Shown: positions 51,233 through 61,272 of the stretch, piece by piece
Layout: every line of letters starts with the position of its first letter
How positions within the stretch are numbered: the first letter of the stretch is position 1
Source: Leucobacter luti
Lineage (GTDB): Bacteria; Actinomycetota; Actinomycetes; Actinomycetales; Microbacteriaceae
DNA length: 64,000 nucleotides
Direction: 5' to 3'
Assembly: GCF_004217175.1 (NCBI RefSeq)
Contig: NZ_SHKI01000004.1
Span: 310,001-374,000 of the forward strand
The notes under the pieces: model-generated
Told to the model about the DNA's origin: nothing
What the model saw: only the letters and a program-made list of their open reading frames with translations
Database searches by the model: none
Made by a program: the position numbers and the translations under genes

Positions 51233-53311
51233 CTAGCCGGCGACCCGCTGCTTCTCCTGTTGCGCGCGCTTCCGCAGCTCCTTCTCGTGGATCGGCCAGG
51301 TGCCCGCCGCCTTCTGCGCTTCAACGTATGCGTGCGCCTCCTCCTGGCGCTCCGCCTCGATCCCGGTCGCGATCGTGGCGCGCAGCGTCTCGGGGCTCAG
51401 CCCAAACGCGTCGACGAGGTCGAGGGCGTGGCCGCGGAGCCGCCCGATGAGGCGGTCGACGTACGCGGTGACCGCCTGCGCACGCTGGCCCGAGATGCGG
51501 CCCTGCACGAGGTACCAGGCCGCGTTGCGCTCGATCAGGCCGAGGCCGAAGAGGTCGCGCAACCAGGTCAGCACCTGCCGCGAACCCGGATCGGTGATCT
51601 GCGCGAGCGCGTCGGTGAACGCCTCCCACTGGAGCAGCTCGGCGTGCGCGCGCGCCGCCTCGATGAGCTTATGCTGCTGGGCGTTGAACGCGTCCTCGTT
51701 CGCGATCGCCCGAGCCGTCGCGTCGCCCTTCGGCACGTGCTTGGTCGCCTCGCGCAGCGCGAGCGCGATCTCCGAGACCATCGTCTCGACGCGGTCGGTG
51801 AGCAGGGCGCGCTGCGACTCCGGGGAACGCATGCTCTCAACCGAGCGTGCGACCTGGCCGAGGTCGGCGATGCTCTGGCCCATCTGCCGCAGCCCGAAGC
51901 GGCTCACGCGGTCGCCCAGCTGGCTCGCCGCAGCCTTCGCGAGCGCCGCCTTGTCGCCGCCGGCGAACTGCTTGGCGTAGTCGGTGAGCAGCCGCTTGCC
52001 CACGAGCTGCAGCAGCACGTTGTTGTCGCCCTCGAATGTCACGTAGATATCGAGGTCGGCGCGCAACCCGACGAGCCGGTTCTCAGCGATGAAGCCAGCA
52101 CCGCCGCAGGCCTCGCGCGCCTCCTGGAGCGTGTCGAGCGCGGCCCAGGTCGACAGCGGCTTGAATGCGGCGGCGAGCGTCTCGAGGTCCTCGCGGTTCT
52201 CGTCGGTGTCGCCCACGCCCGAGAACACCTCGTCGAACACGGTGAGCAGCCGCTCGTCGGCGAACGCCATCGCGTAGGTCTGCGCGAGGCGCGGGATGAG
52301 ACGGCGCTGGTGCTGGCCGTAGTCGAGCAGCACGGTGTCGCGGCCGGAGGCCCCGGGGAACTGGCGGCGTTCGGACCCGTAGCGCAGCGCGATCGCGAGC
52401 GCGGCCTCCATCGCCCGGACCGCCGAGCCGTCGAGCGACACGCGGCCCTGCACGAGCGTGCCGATCATCGTGAAGAAGCGGCGCCCCGGGCTCTCGATCG
52501 ACGAGGAGTACGTGCCGTCGGGGGCCACGTCGCCGTAGCGGTTGAGCAAGTTGGTGCGCGGGATCCGCACGTGTGTGAAGTGGAGGCGCCCGTTGTCGAT
52601 GCCGTTGAGACCACCCTTCACCCCGTCGTCCTGCGACCCGACCCCCGGCAGGAGGTCTCCCTCCGGGGTGCGGATCGGCACGAAGAACGCGTGTACACCG
52701 TGGTTGACGTCGCGGGTGATGAGCTGCGCGAACACCACGGCGGCCTGGCCGTGCAGCGCCGCGTTTCCGAGGAACTCCTTCCACGCCCCGGCAAATGGGG
52801 TGTGGATCTCAAACTCCTCGGTGTCTGGGTCGTAGGTGGCGGTGGTGCCAACGGAGGCGACGTCTGAGCCGTGCCCGATCTCGGTCATCGCGAACGCACC
52901 GGGCAGTTTCAGGCTCATCACGTCTGGCAGCCACCGCTCGTGGTGGGGGCGCGTGCCGAGGTGCAGGATGGCGGCACCAAACAGCCCCCACTGCACCCCG
53001 CTCTTGATCTGCAGTGATGGATCGGCGAGCACGAGCTCCTGGAACGCGGCGATGTTGCCACCGTGGTTGTCGCTGCCGCCCAGGTCGCTCGGGTACGCGC
53101 GCTGGATCGCACCGTTCTCCACGAGAATGCCGAGCTGTTCAAGCACGCGGGCGCGGTGCTCGTCCATCGACTGCCCATTGATCGTGTGCAGTCTCGGATC
53201 TGCGGCGAGGGCGCGGGACTCAAGCCGCTCCTTCTTCCACTTGCCGAGCAGCGCGTCGCTCACAACGTCGACGTTGATGCGGGGATCCGGGTGGGAGGTG
53301 GTGTCGCTCAT
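51233..53311 (-). CDS. Acyl-CoA dehydrogenase/oxidase-family protein
   Basis: This 692-residue flavoprotein has the acyl-CoA oxidase layout: FAMTEIGHGSDVASVGTTATYDPDTEEFEIHTPFAGAWKEFLGNA (FAD-binding middle domain, residues about 140-190), QGRVSLDGSAVRAMEAALAIALRYGSERRQF near 300, and EACGGAGFIAENRL with the oxidase-type ending DIYVTFEGDNNVLLQLVGKRLL near 420. A helical C-terminal domain of about 250 residues completes it, as in ACOX-type enzymes. It would introduce a double bond into acyl-CoA. GAAGGAG precedes the start at 53311. No other beta-oxidation genes are adjacent. Confidence 0.88.
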   Translation of the reverse strand: MSDTTSHPDPRINVDVVSDALLGKWKKERLESRALAADPRLHTINGQSMDEHRARVLEQLGILVENGAIQRAYPSDLGGSDNHGGNIAAFQELVLADPSLQIKSGVQWGLFGAAILHLGTRPHHERWLPDVMSLKLPGAFAMTEIGHGSDVASVGTTATYDPDTEEFEIHTPFAGAWKEFLGNAALHGQAAVVFAQLITRDVNHGVHAFFVPIRTPEGDLLPGVGSQDDGVKGGLNGIDNGRLHFTHVRIPRTNLLNRYGDVAPDGTYSSSIESPGRRFFTMIGTLVQGRVSLDGSAVRAMEAALAIALRYGSERRQFPGASGRDTVLLDYGQHQRRLIPRLAQTYAMAFADERLLTVFDEVFSGVGDTDENREDLETLAAAFKPLSTWAALDTLQEAREACGGAGFIAENRLVGLRADLDIYVTFEGDNNVLLQLVGKRLLTDYAKQFAGGDKAALAKAAASQLGDRVSRFGLRQMGQSIADLGQVARSVESMRSPESQRALLTDRVETMVSEIALALREATKHVPKGDATARAIANEDAFNAQQHKLIEAARAHAELLQWEAFTDALAQITDPGSRQVLTWLRDLFGLGLIERNAAWYLVQGRISGQRAQAVTAYVDRLIGRLRGHALDLVDAFGLSPETLRATIATGIEAERQEEAHAYVEAQKAAGTWPIHEKELRKRAQQEKQRVAG

Positions 53312-53457
53312 CGTGGCTCCTTCGGCGTGACTGGCGTGGTCGCGTGCGCGACCGCCCAAGCGTGTTGCCAGGTTAGGCCGGTCCGCCGCCGCGCTCAACC
53401 GGTCAGCGCGCACCCCACAACTGGGCCCCGGGGCGCTCGCGCACCACTGTAGAAACT

Positions 53458-53485
53458 CTCTAGTTTGCGCACTCCAAAGCTAGAG
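53458..53485. promoter_or_regulatory. Inverted repeat upstream of the acyl-CoA oxidase-like gene
   Basis: CTCTAGTTTG (53458-53467) and CAAAGCTAGAG (53475-53485) form an inverted repeat with one bulged base and a 7-base loop. It lies 147 bases before the oxidase-like gene and 60 bases after the helicase gene on the same strand. It could be a repressor operator for the oxidase gene or a terminator remnant. Confidence 0.4.
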
Positions 53486-53544
53486 GATTCCCTGCGCATT
53501 TTGCGGCACGCCGAGCCACGATCAGGGGCTCCGCGGGAGCACCG

Positions 53545-55251
53545 CTACCTGCCGCGGCCAGCGCCCCCGGACTTGCGAGTCCCCCCGGGAGCCGCCTTGC
53601 GGGCGCCGCCCGGCGCCGACTTGCGCGAGCCGCCAGCGCCCTTCGGCACCCAGTCGCTGAAGGTCTCCGGAGTGACCCCGGCGTGCTCAAACATCTCGCG
53701 CGTCCGCTGCTCACGCACCCGCGAGATCACGGTCACCACGAGCCCGTCCCGACCCGCACGCCCCGTGCGGCCGGCGCGGTGCAGGTACGTCTTGTAGTCG
53801 TTGGGCGGATCCGCCTGGATCACGAGGTCGACGTCGTCGACGTGGATCCCGCGCGCGGCCACATCGGTGGCGACAAGCACCTGCTTCTTCCCGGACGCAA
53901 ACTGCGCGAGGTTGCGTTCGCGGCGCGACTGGCTGAGGTCGCCGTGCAGCGACACCACGTTGAGACCGGCCTCGCCGAGCAGCTCCGTGACCTGCTCCGC
54001 GTACGCGCGCGTGCGGCAGAACACGAGCACGCGGCCCGGCGTCTTCGCGAGCGTGATCAGCGCCTGGTCCTTGTGATCGCGCTGCACCACGTGCACGCGG
54101 TGGCGGATCTTGCCGTCGGTCTCAGCCTCGGCCTCGTGCACGGCCGGATCCTTCAGGAACTCGCGCACCAGCTCAGACACCCCGCTGTCGAGCGTGGCCG
54201 AGAACAGCAGTCGCTGCCCCTCGCGCTCGGTCTGACGCAGCACCTGCTGCACGGGCTCCAGGAACCCGAGATCGCACATGTGGTCCGCCTCGTCGAGCAC
54301 AGTGATGAGCACCTCGCGCAGGTCGAGCTTGCGCCGGGTCACAAGATCCTGCACCCGGCCCGGTGTCCCGATCACGATGTCGACACCGCGCTCAAGCGCG
54401 TGGATCTGCGGATCGATCGGGATCCCGCCGACCATCTGCGCGGTGTAGAAGCCCACCGAGCGGGCGATCGGCTGAATCGTGCGGTCGATCTGCAGAGCCA
54501 GCTCTCGGGTCGGCGCGAGGATCAGCGCACGCGGGTTGCGGTTCTGCGTCTGCTTCACGCGCACGCCGCGCTGCGCGCGGGGGGCCTTGCCACCCGGCTT
54601 CGCGCCAAACGCACCGGACGCCTTGAGCTTCAGCATGCGCTCCACGAGGGCAGCACCAAACGCAATCGTCTTGCCCGAGCCGGTGCGGGCGCGGCCGAGG
54701 ATGTCTCGCCCCGCGATCGTGTCCGGGATCGTGGCGACCTGGATCGGGAACGGCTGCTCGGCGCCGAGCTCGCCGAGCACGCGCACGATGTTGCCGCCGA
54801 GCCCAAGATCGGCGAACGTCTTGCCCGCGGCGTCCGCCGCAGTAGTCACCTTCGCGTCGAGGCGCGCGAGCGGAGCCTCCGGCGCACGCCGCTCACGATC
54901 GGCGAGGCGGTCGTCGCCGCGCGCTGCCTGGGGCCGCTGCCCGCGCGGGGCCTGGCGCTCCGCGCGCTGATCGCGGGGGTCACGCTGGGCTCGCTGGTCG
55001 CCGGCGCCGTGGCGCTCGCCTGCCCCACGGCGCTCGCCGCTCTGCCGCTCGCCGGCTCCCCGGCGCTCGCCGGGCCCGCGGCGGCCGTCGTCGCCCCGGT
55101 CGCGCTGCGAGTCAGCCGCGGCGGACTTCCCGCCGCGGCCGGGCTCGGCGGCGCCGGGCCGCCCGCCGCCGTGGAACTTCCGCCCGCTCGGCTTCCGCCC
55201 GGGTTCGTAGTTCGCCGGCGCCTTGAAGCCCCGCCGTCCCTTCTGCGCCAT
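53545..55251 (-). CDS. DEAD-box RNA helicase, RhlE-like
   Basis: This 568-residue helicase has all main motifs: FPIQVATIPDTIAGRDILGRARTGSGKT (Q motif and Walker A, near 175-200), PTRELALQI, TPGRVQDL, VLDEADHMCDLGF (DEAD), LFSATL, VLVFCRTRAYAEQV, ATDVAARGIHVDDVDLVIQ and HRAGRTGRAG. A 150-residue N-terminal extension and a C-terminal tail (KGAGGSRKSAPGGARKAAPGGTRK) are rich in Arg, Gly and Lys, typical of cold-shock or ribosome-biogenesis helicases that bind RNA with these tails. It starts 2 bases after the RND gene stop, so expression may be coupled to it. Confidence 0.93.
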   Translation of the reverse strand: MAQKGRRGFKAPANYEPGRKPSGRKFHGGGRPGAAEPGRGGKSAAADSQRDRGDDGRRGPGERRGAGERQSGERRGAGERHGAGDQRAQRDPRDQRAERQAPRGQRPQAARGDDRLADRERRAPEAPLARLDAKVTTAADAAGKTFADLGLGGNIVRVLGELGAEQPFPIQVATIPDTIAGRDILGRARTGSGKTIAFGAALVERMLKLKASGAFGAKPGGKAPRAQRGVRVKQTQNRNPRALILAPTRELALQIDRTIQPIARSVGFYTAQMVGGIPIDPQIHALERGVDIVIGTPGRVQDLVTRRKLDLREVLITVLDEADHMCDLGFLEPVQQVLRQTEREGQRLLFSATLDSGVSELVREFLKDPAVHEAEAETDGKIRHRVHVVQRDHKDQALITLAKTPGRVLVFCRTRAYAEQVTELLGEAGLNVVSLHGDLSQSRRERNLAQFASGKKQVLVATDVAARGIHVDDVDLVIQADPPNDYKTYLHRAGRTGRAGRDGLVVTVISRVREQRTREMFEHAGVTPETFSDWVPKGAGGSRKSAPGGARKAAPGGTRKSGGAGRGR

Positions 55252-55253
55252 GA

Positions 55254-58200
55254 TTACCGTTCGTCAGTGTGCGGATCGGCGCCGTCTGCGCCGTCCGTCG
55301 TGTTCGTGTGGTCAGAGCGGGACTCGTCCGGCTCTGCAGCGGCGTCTCCCGAGAGTTCCTCGTTCACTTCCTGCGTCGCCTGCCAGAGTAGCTGTTCCCA
55401 ATCGAGTTCTCCCGTGACCGGCGCGGCGGGCGTCTCCGGCTCGGGTGCGGCGGGCAGCGCCGTCTCGGGCGCAGCCGCGTGTTCCGGAGCCGCGGGCTCG
55501 GGTTCAACCACGGGCTGAGACTCAGGCTCAGCCCCGAGCACGGGCTCGGGATCAGCCACGGGCTCGGGCGCGGCGAACGGGGCCGCCGCATCGACAGCCG
55601 GCAGCGGCGGATCGTCCGTCACCGCGGCGTGCGCGACGGCCGGCACTGGCACGGTGGGCGCGTCGAGCTCGTCGGCGGCCGCGGCAGCCGGCGACGCAGG
55701 ATCGACCGGCACCGCGGGCTCGAGCGGATTCTCGTCACCCGTAAAGCCGAGATCAGCGAGGTTGAGGGACATCTGCTGCGTCTCGGGGCCCATGTCTGCC
55801 TCGGCGGGCGCGTGCTGCGCGGTCGCGGCCCCGGACGTCTCGGGTGCCGCGAGGCCCGCGGTCATGAGCGCGTCGAGAATCGACTGGTGGCGCGCGGCCT
55901 CAGCGGCCTCCGCAGCCGCGGCTTCCGCGGCGACCCGCGCCTCCGCGGCGGCCTCAGCGGCAGCGGCCTCAGCGGCGACGCGCGCCTCGGCGGCCTCACG
56001 CACCCGGTCTGCCTCGGCGGCGGCCTGCGCCTCCGCAGCAGCACGCTCGGCGGCCTCCGCCTCGGCTGCCGCTTGCGCTTCGGCCTCGGCCGCTCGGGCC
56101 TCGGCTTCGGCGGCGGCCGCCGCGTCCGCAGCGGCCTCCGCGACCGCCCGCGCCTCGGCGGCGGCGTGCGCCTCAGCCGCGGCTGCGGCATCTGCCGCGG
56201 CGGCCTCACGGGCGGCGGCTTCCGCGGAAAGGTCCTCGGCATCCGCGGGCGCGGCGTGGGACGCCGCCGGCTCCGGAAGGTGCAGCGCCTCGGTCGCCTC
56301 GGTCGCGCCCGCCGCGTCAGCCGCGTCTCCCTCAGCAACCCAGAGGGGCGAGCCCACGGCGGCGCGAGACACGCCCGCGGCGGCGACTGGGGCGCTCGGA
56401 ACACCCGCGACTTCGCCGACCGGGCCGTCGCTCACGCCACCGCTCAGGCTTAGCGATCCGAGCGCACCGGTCGAGTCGAGCTCCCCGCCCGCCAAGCCAG
56501 ACACCGGCGGCGCGGCGCTCGCCCTGGTGCGGAGCGCGCCGCTCCCAGCGAGCCCGGCACCGGCGGCGGCCCCTGCCCCCGCGGTCAGCAGCCCGGAGCC
56601 CGCGATCACGAGATCGTCGTCTCCGCCGCCCTTCGGCTTGCGCTTCGCACGGCGCTCGGCCCCGCCCTCACGGCGACGCTCAACGGCGTAGTACAGCGTG
56701 GGGAGCACGATCAGGGTCATCACGGTCGACGACAGCAGGCCGCCGATCACCACCACCGCGAGCGGCTGCGAGATGAATCCGCCCTTACCCGTGATCCCGA
56801 GGGCCATCGGGGTGAGCGCGAGAATCGTCGCGAGTGCCGTCATCACGATCGGGCGCAGACGCTGCAGGGAGCCGTGTGTCACCGCGTGTTTCAGCGATTC
56901 GCCGCGATCCCGATACTGGTTGACCAGGTCTATCAGCACGATCGCGTTGGTCACCACGATGCCGATGAGCATCAGCACACCGATCAGCGACGCTACACCG
57001 AGCGGGATCCCGGTCAGGATGAGCAGCAGGATCGCGCCCGTCGCCGCGAACGGCACCGAAATGAGCAGGAGCAGCGGCTGCAGCAGACTGCGGAACGTCG
57101 CCACCATCACGACGTACACGATCAGGATCGCCGCGAGCAGCGCGAGCCCGAGCTGCCCGAACGATTCGGCCTGCTGCGACATGACGCCGCCGATGCTCGC
57201 GCTCGCGCCCGCGGGCAGCTCGACGCTCTCGAGCGCGGCGGTGACCGCGGCGCTCGCCGTGCCGAGGTCGTCGCCCTGCGAGAGTGCCGAAATGGTCACC
57301 ATGCGCGCGTTGTCTTCGGTGCGGATCGTGACCGGACCGTCCTCAATGGTGATCGTCGCGAGCGTGTCGAGCGTGCGCGGGCCCGTGGCCGTCTGGATCA
57401 CGAGCGCCGCGACGCCCGCCTGGTCCTCCGGAGCCACCCCGTCTGCGAGGTACACGTCGGTGGTGTCGGCGTCGAAGGTGATCTGGCCGATCTGGCGCGG
57501 CTGCATCTGCTGGGCAACCTGACCGGCGACACCGGCCTCGGTGAGCCCGGCTGCAGCGGCTGCGGCCCGGTCGATCGAGATGCTCAGGTACGGCCGCGAC
57601 TGCCCGAGATCGCTCTCGACCTGCTTCAGCTCTTCCTGCTCGCTCATCGCCGCGAGCACCGCGTCGCTTGCCTCCTCGAGCGTCGCTTGATCGGGCGCGG
57701 TCACGTTGACCTCGATCGCGCTCGACATCGAGACGCCCCCGCTCGACTCGCCGAGCGAGAACTCGCCGGCGTCGGAGAGCTCGTTCACCGCGGCGCGAAT
57801 CGCGTCCTTCGCCTGCTCCTGATTCGCGTCTGGATCGGTGGTCAGCGAGTAGTTCACCGCGCCGTCGCCACCGCCGCCGAAGATCGCGGCCATGCCGCCA
57901 CCGCCGCTGCCGATCGTCACCTGCACCGACTGCACCGCGGGCACCGCGGAGAGCGCGTCTTCAACCCGTTCGGCCTGCGCCAGCTGCGCGTCGATGCTGG
58001 TGCCCGGCGCGAGCGTCTGCACCAGCCCGACGGAGTTCTGCTCGTCTGCGCCCAGGAAGCTGGTCTTCATCAGCGGGCTCGCGGCGATCGTGCCGCCGAG
58101 GACGAGTGCGGCGATGAGCAGCGTCGCCGCCGGCCGCCGCAGCGTCCAGTCGATCACGGGCCGGTACCAGCGCTGCAGCCGGGTCGGCTGATCCGGCGCC

Positions 58201-59801
58201 GCCGTGACCGTGGTGGAGCGGCGCCCCGAGCGCTCGGGCTTCAGGAACCAGTAGGCCAGCACGGGGACGATGGTGAGCGACACGAGCAGCGACGCGATGA
58301 GCGCGATTGTGACCGTGAACGCGAACGGGCGGAACAGCTCCCCCACCATGCCAGCGACGAACGCCATGGGCAGGAACACCGCGACCGTGGTGATCGTTGA
58401 CGCCGTGATCGCGCCGGCAACCTCCCGCACCGCCTCAATGATCGTGGCCCCGCGGTCGGTGTCAGACACCAGGTGCCGCTTGATGTTCTCGATCACCACG
58501 ATCGAATCGTCAACGACGCGGCCGATCGAGATGGTGAGCGCGCCGAGCGTGAGCATGTTCAGGGTGTAGTCGGCGAAGTTGAGGCCAACAAACGTGAGGA
58601 GCACCGAGGTAGGGATCGAGATCGCGGTCACGAGCGTGGCGCGCACCGACATCAGGAACACGAGGATCACGAGCACCGCAAACAGCAGCCCGAGCATGCC
58701 CTCCGTGGTGAGCGTCTCGATCGACTGCTCCACGTAGGGCGCCTGGTCGAAGATGATGCTGAGCTTTGCGCCACCGAGCTGATCCGACAGCTCGTCGAGC
58801 GACTGCTGCACCGCGTGAGACACGTCGACGGTGTTCGCCGCCGAGGTCTTGGTCACCGCGATCGTGAGCGCCGGGGCGCCGTCGACGCGCGAGATGCTCT
58901 CGACCGGCCCGGGCTCCAGTTGCACGGTCGCCAGGTCCCCGATAGTCAGCGGGGTGAGCTCCGGTGCCGGGACCTCCTCGGGGGTCTCCCCCGGGCGCAC
59001 GGGAGCCTGCTGCTGCTCGGCGAGCGCCTGCTGCTGCGCGATAATCTGGTCGGCGCTCACCGCAACCGGGAGCGCCGCGATGTCCTCCGCGGTCGTGACC
59101 GTGCTCCCGGCCTGCACTGAGAGCGTCTGGTCGCCCTCCGTGATCGAGCCCGCCGCGACGAGCACCCCGCTCTGCTGCAGCGTGTCAGCGATCACCTGCG
59201 ACGAGAAGCCCTGTGCGGCGAGCGCCTCCGCGTTTGGCACGATCGTGACCCGGTCGGGACGCGCGCCCGCGAGCTGCGCGTCGCGCACCCCGTCGATGTC
59301 TGAAATCTCGGGGATCGCGATGCGCTCGATCACCTGCGCGGTCTGCTCCGGTGTGTCCCCGTCGGCCGGCGTCACTGCGATCTGAATCACCGGGAAATCG
59401 TCGATACTGCCGGACACCACCTGCGTGTCCGCGGCCTCCGGCAGCAGCTGCGAGATCCGCGAAACCGCGCGCTCAACCTTCTGCTCGGTGGCGGCGAGGT
59501 CGACGCCGTACGTGAACTGCGCGAGCACCATGGATGCGCCCGTGCTCGATGTGGCGGTCGACGATTCGAGCTGCGGCACGCCACGGAGCGCGGTCTCGAT
59601 CGGCCCCGACACCTCTTTATTGACCACCTCCGGGGACGCCCCCGGGTAGCTGGTCACGACCGCGATCGCCGGGAACTGGACGGACGGCATCAATTCCTGC
59701 TTGAGGGATCCGACGCCGATGAGCCCAAAGACTGCCGCGACAATTGTCACGAGCGCGATCAGGGCACGGTTTTTCAGGCTAAGCGCCGTGAGCAGGTGCA
59801 T
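55254..59801 (-). CDS. RND-family efflux permease (HAE1-like) with a 475-residue C-terminal tail
   Basis: This 1515-residue protein has the RND layout: helix 1 with LSLKNRALIALVTIVAAVFGLIG, extracytoplasmic loop, helices 2-6 with MSVRATLVTAISIPTSVLLTFVG and VDDSIVVIENIKRHL (the D-D of helix 4), a second large loop, and helices 7-12 ending LIVLPTLYYAVERRREGG near residue 1040. The first 1040 residues match a complete pump. The remaining 475 are cytoplasmic, very rich in Ala, Glu and Pro: a coiled-coil-like stretch (EAEARAAEAEAQAAAEAEAA) near 1170-1310 and acidic Pro-rich segments. Such a tail is unusual. Start 59801 (MHLLTALSLKNR) is clear from the first helix. It may export lipids, drugs or siderophores. 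Confidence 0.88.
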   Translation of the reverse strand: MHLLTALSLKNRALIALVTIVAAVFGLIGVGSLKQELMPSVQFPAIAVVTSYPGASPEVVNKEVSGPIETALRGVPQLESSTATSSTGASMVLAQFTYGVDLAATEQKVERAVSRISQLLPEAADTQVVSGSIDDFPVIQIAVTPADGDTPEQTAQVIERIAIPEISDIDGVRDAQLAGARPDRVTIVPNAEALAAQGFSSQVIADTLQQSGVLVAAGSITEGDQTLSVQAGSTVTTAEDIAALPVAVSADQIIAQQQALAEQQQAPVRPGETPEEVPAPELTPLTIGDLATVQLEPGPVESISRVDGAPALTIAVTKTSAANTVDVSHAVQQSLDELSDQLGGAKLSIIFDQAPYVEQSIETLTTEGMLGLLFAVLVILVFLMSVRATLVTAISIPTSVLLTFVGLNFADYTLNMLTLGALTISIGRVVDDSIVVIENIKRHLVSDTDRGATIIEAVREVAGAITASTITTVAVFLPMAFVAGMVGELFRPFAFTVTIALIASLLVSLTIVPVLAYWFLKPERSGRRSTTVTAAPDQPTRLQRWYRPVIDWTLRRPAATLLIAALVLGGTIAASPLMKTSFLGADEQNSVGLVQTLAPGTSIDAQLAQAERVEDALSAVPAVQSVQVTIGSGGGGMAAIFGGGGDGAVNYSLTTDPDANQEQAKDAIRAAVNELSDAGEFSLGESSGGVSMSSAIEVNVTAPDQATLEEASDAVLAAMSEQEELKQVESDLGQSRPYLSISIDRAAAAAAGLTEAGVAGQVAQQMQPRQIGQITFDADTTDVYLADGVAPEDQAGVAALVIQTATGPRTLDTLATITIEDGPVTIRTEDNARMVTISALSQGDDLGTASAAVTAALESVELPAGASASIGGVMSQQAESFGQLGLALLAAILIVYVVMVATFRSLLQPLLLLISVPFAATGAILLLILTGIPLGVASLIGVLMLIGIVVTNAIVLIDLVNQYRDRGESLKHAVTHGSLQRLRPIVMTALATILALTPMALGITGKGGFISQPLAVVVIGGLLSSTVMTLIVLPTLYYAVERRREGGAERRAKRKPKGGGDDDLVIAGSGLLTAGAGAAAGAGLAGSGALRTRASAAPPVSGLAGGELDSTGALGSLSLSGGVSDGPVGEVAGVPSAPVAAAGVSRAAVGSPLWVAEGDAADAAGATEATEALHLPEPAASHAAPADAEDLSAEAAAREAAAADAAAAAEAHAAAEARAVAEAAADAAAAAEAEARAAEAEAQAAAEAEAAERAAAEAQAAAEADRVREAAEARVAAEAAAAEAAAEARVAAEAAAAEAAEAARHQSILDALMTAGLAAPETSGAATAQHAPAEADMGPETQQMSLNLADLGFTGDENPLEPAVPVDPASPAAAAADELDAPTVPVPAVAHAAVTDDPPLPAVDAAAPFAAPEPVADPEPVLGAEPESQPVVEPEPAAPEHAAAPETALPAAPEPETPAAPVTGELDWEQLLWQATQEVNEELSGDAAAEPDESRSDHTNTTDGADGADPHTDER

Positions 59802-59892
59802 GAGCCTGATTATTTCATGCGCCGCGCAGAACCGCGCATCCGTTTCCTGAGTACCGTCGCGGGATGCACCTCCGACCCGGGATAATGGCGTC

Positions 59893-61188
59893 ATGCCGCA
59901 GCCCCAAACGAGGCGCACCCTCGGTGCCGTCACCCCCGCAGACTTTCAGCGCCTGAGCGATCTGCGGCGGATGCAGGCGATCGCCGTCGGCCTCCTGGTG
60001 TTCATGGCGGTGGTGTTCGTCGTCTCGTTCATCCTGCAGGAGCGCTACCCCTGGCTCGGGTACGTGCGCGCCGCAAGCGAGGGCGGCATGGTCGGCGCGC
60101 TCGCCGACTGGTTTGCCGTGACGGCGCTGTTCCGCCATCCGCTCGGCATCAAGATTCCCCACACCAACCTCATCTCGAACAAGAAGGACGAGATCGGCGA
60201 GGGCCTCGGCTCATTCGTCGAGGAGAACTTCCTCGCCGACGAGGTGGTGCACGAGAAGCTCTCGCGCATCAGCGGCGCGCGCACCGCTGGCGCGTGGCTC
60301 TCCGAGCGGCCGAACGCCGAGCGCGTGGGCGAGATGATCGCGAGCGCGGGGCTCGGTGCGCTCACCGTGCTCGACGACGGCGACGTGCAGGAGCTCATTG
60401 AGGTGCTGGTGCGACGCCACATCGTCGAGCCCGAGTGGGGGCCGCTTCTGGGCCGCGCGGCGGAGTCGTTCGTGGACGGCGGGCACCACGAGGCGCTGCT
60501 CGACATCGCGGCCGGGCGGCTCGAAGAGTGGCTCGTGGGCCACCCGGAAGCGTTCGATCGGGTCGTGTCGTCCCGTCTCCCGTCGTGGGTGCCGAGCATC
60601 GTCGACCGCTTCGTGGACAACCGGCTGCACGCGGAGGCCGTGCGCTTCGCGCAGACCGTCGCCGCTGATCCCGAGCATCCGTTCCGCCTCGCCGTGGGCA
60701 AGTTCATCGGCGATCTCGCCCGCGATCTGCAGGAGCAGGAGCGGTTGCAGGAGCAGCTCGAGGCATTCAAACACGAGGTGTTCGACAGCCCCCGCATCCG
60801 CGCACTCGCCGCGAGCACGTGGGAGACGGCGCGCGCCGCGCTCGTGTCGATGTTTGAGGATCCGGCGAGCGATCTGCGGGTTCGCGTGGTCAGCGCCGCC
60901 CAGGACTTCGGGCGCAAGCTTGTCTCGGACGCGACTCTGCAGTACAAGATCGACGTGTGGGTGATGGGCGTGGTCGAGCACCTCGTGAGCCGCTACCGCC
61001 ACGACCTCGCCGGAGTGATCTCCGAGACCGTGCAGCGCTGGGACGCGCGGGAGGCCGCCGAAAAGATCGAGCTGCAGGTGGGCAAGGATCTGCAGTTCAT
61101 CCGCATCAACGGCACGGTGGTCGGCTCGCTCGCCGGTCTCGCGATCTACGCGATCGCCACCCTCGTGATCGCGCCGCTCGCCTCCTAA
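59893..61188 (+). CDS. DUF445-family membrane protein
   Basis: This 431-residue protein has an N-terminal helix (MQAIAVGLLVFMAVVFVVSFIL), the DUF445 signature EGGMVGALADWFAVTALFRHPLGIKIPHTNLI near residues 57-90, a long helical soluble region (EELIEVLVRRHI, ELARDLQEQERLQEQLEAFKHE) and a C-terminal helix (VVGSLAGLAIYAIATLVIAPLA). Its function in bacteria is not established. ATG 59893 sits 91 bases from the divergent RND gene. Confidence 0.9.
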   Translation: MPQPQTRRTLGAVTPADFQRLSDLRRMQAIAVGLLVFMAVVFVVSFILQERYPWLGYVRAASEGGMVGALADWFAVTALFRHPLGIKIPHTNLISNKKDEIGEGLGSFVEENFLADEVVHEKLSRISGARTAGAWLSERPNAERVGEMIASAGLGALTVLDDGDVQELIEVLVRRHIVEPEWGPLLGRAAESFVDGGHHEALLDIAAGRLEEWLVGHPEAFDRVVSSRLPSWVPSIVDRFVDNRLHAEAVRFAQTVAADPEHPFRLAVGKFIGDLARDLQEQERLQEQLEAFKHEVFDSPRIRALAASTWETARAALVSMFEDPASDLRVRVVSAAQDFGRKLVSDATLQYKIDVWVMGVVEHLVSRYRHDLAGVISETVQRWDAREAAEKIELQVGKDLQFIRINGTVVGSLAGLAIYAIATLVIAPLAS

Positions 61189-61272
61189 CGCCGCGCACGC
61201 CCCACCGCGCCAGCGTCAGCACCCGCACCCCACTCACACTCGCGCACGCGCCCGCGCCCGCGCCCGCGCCCG

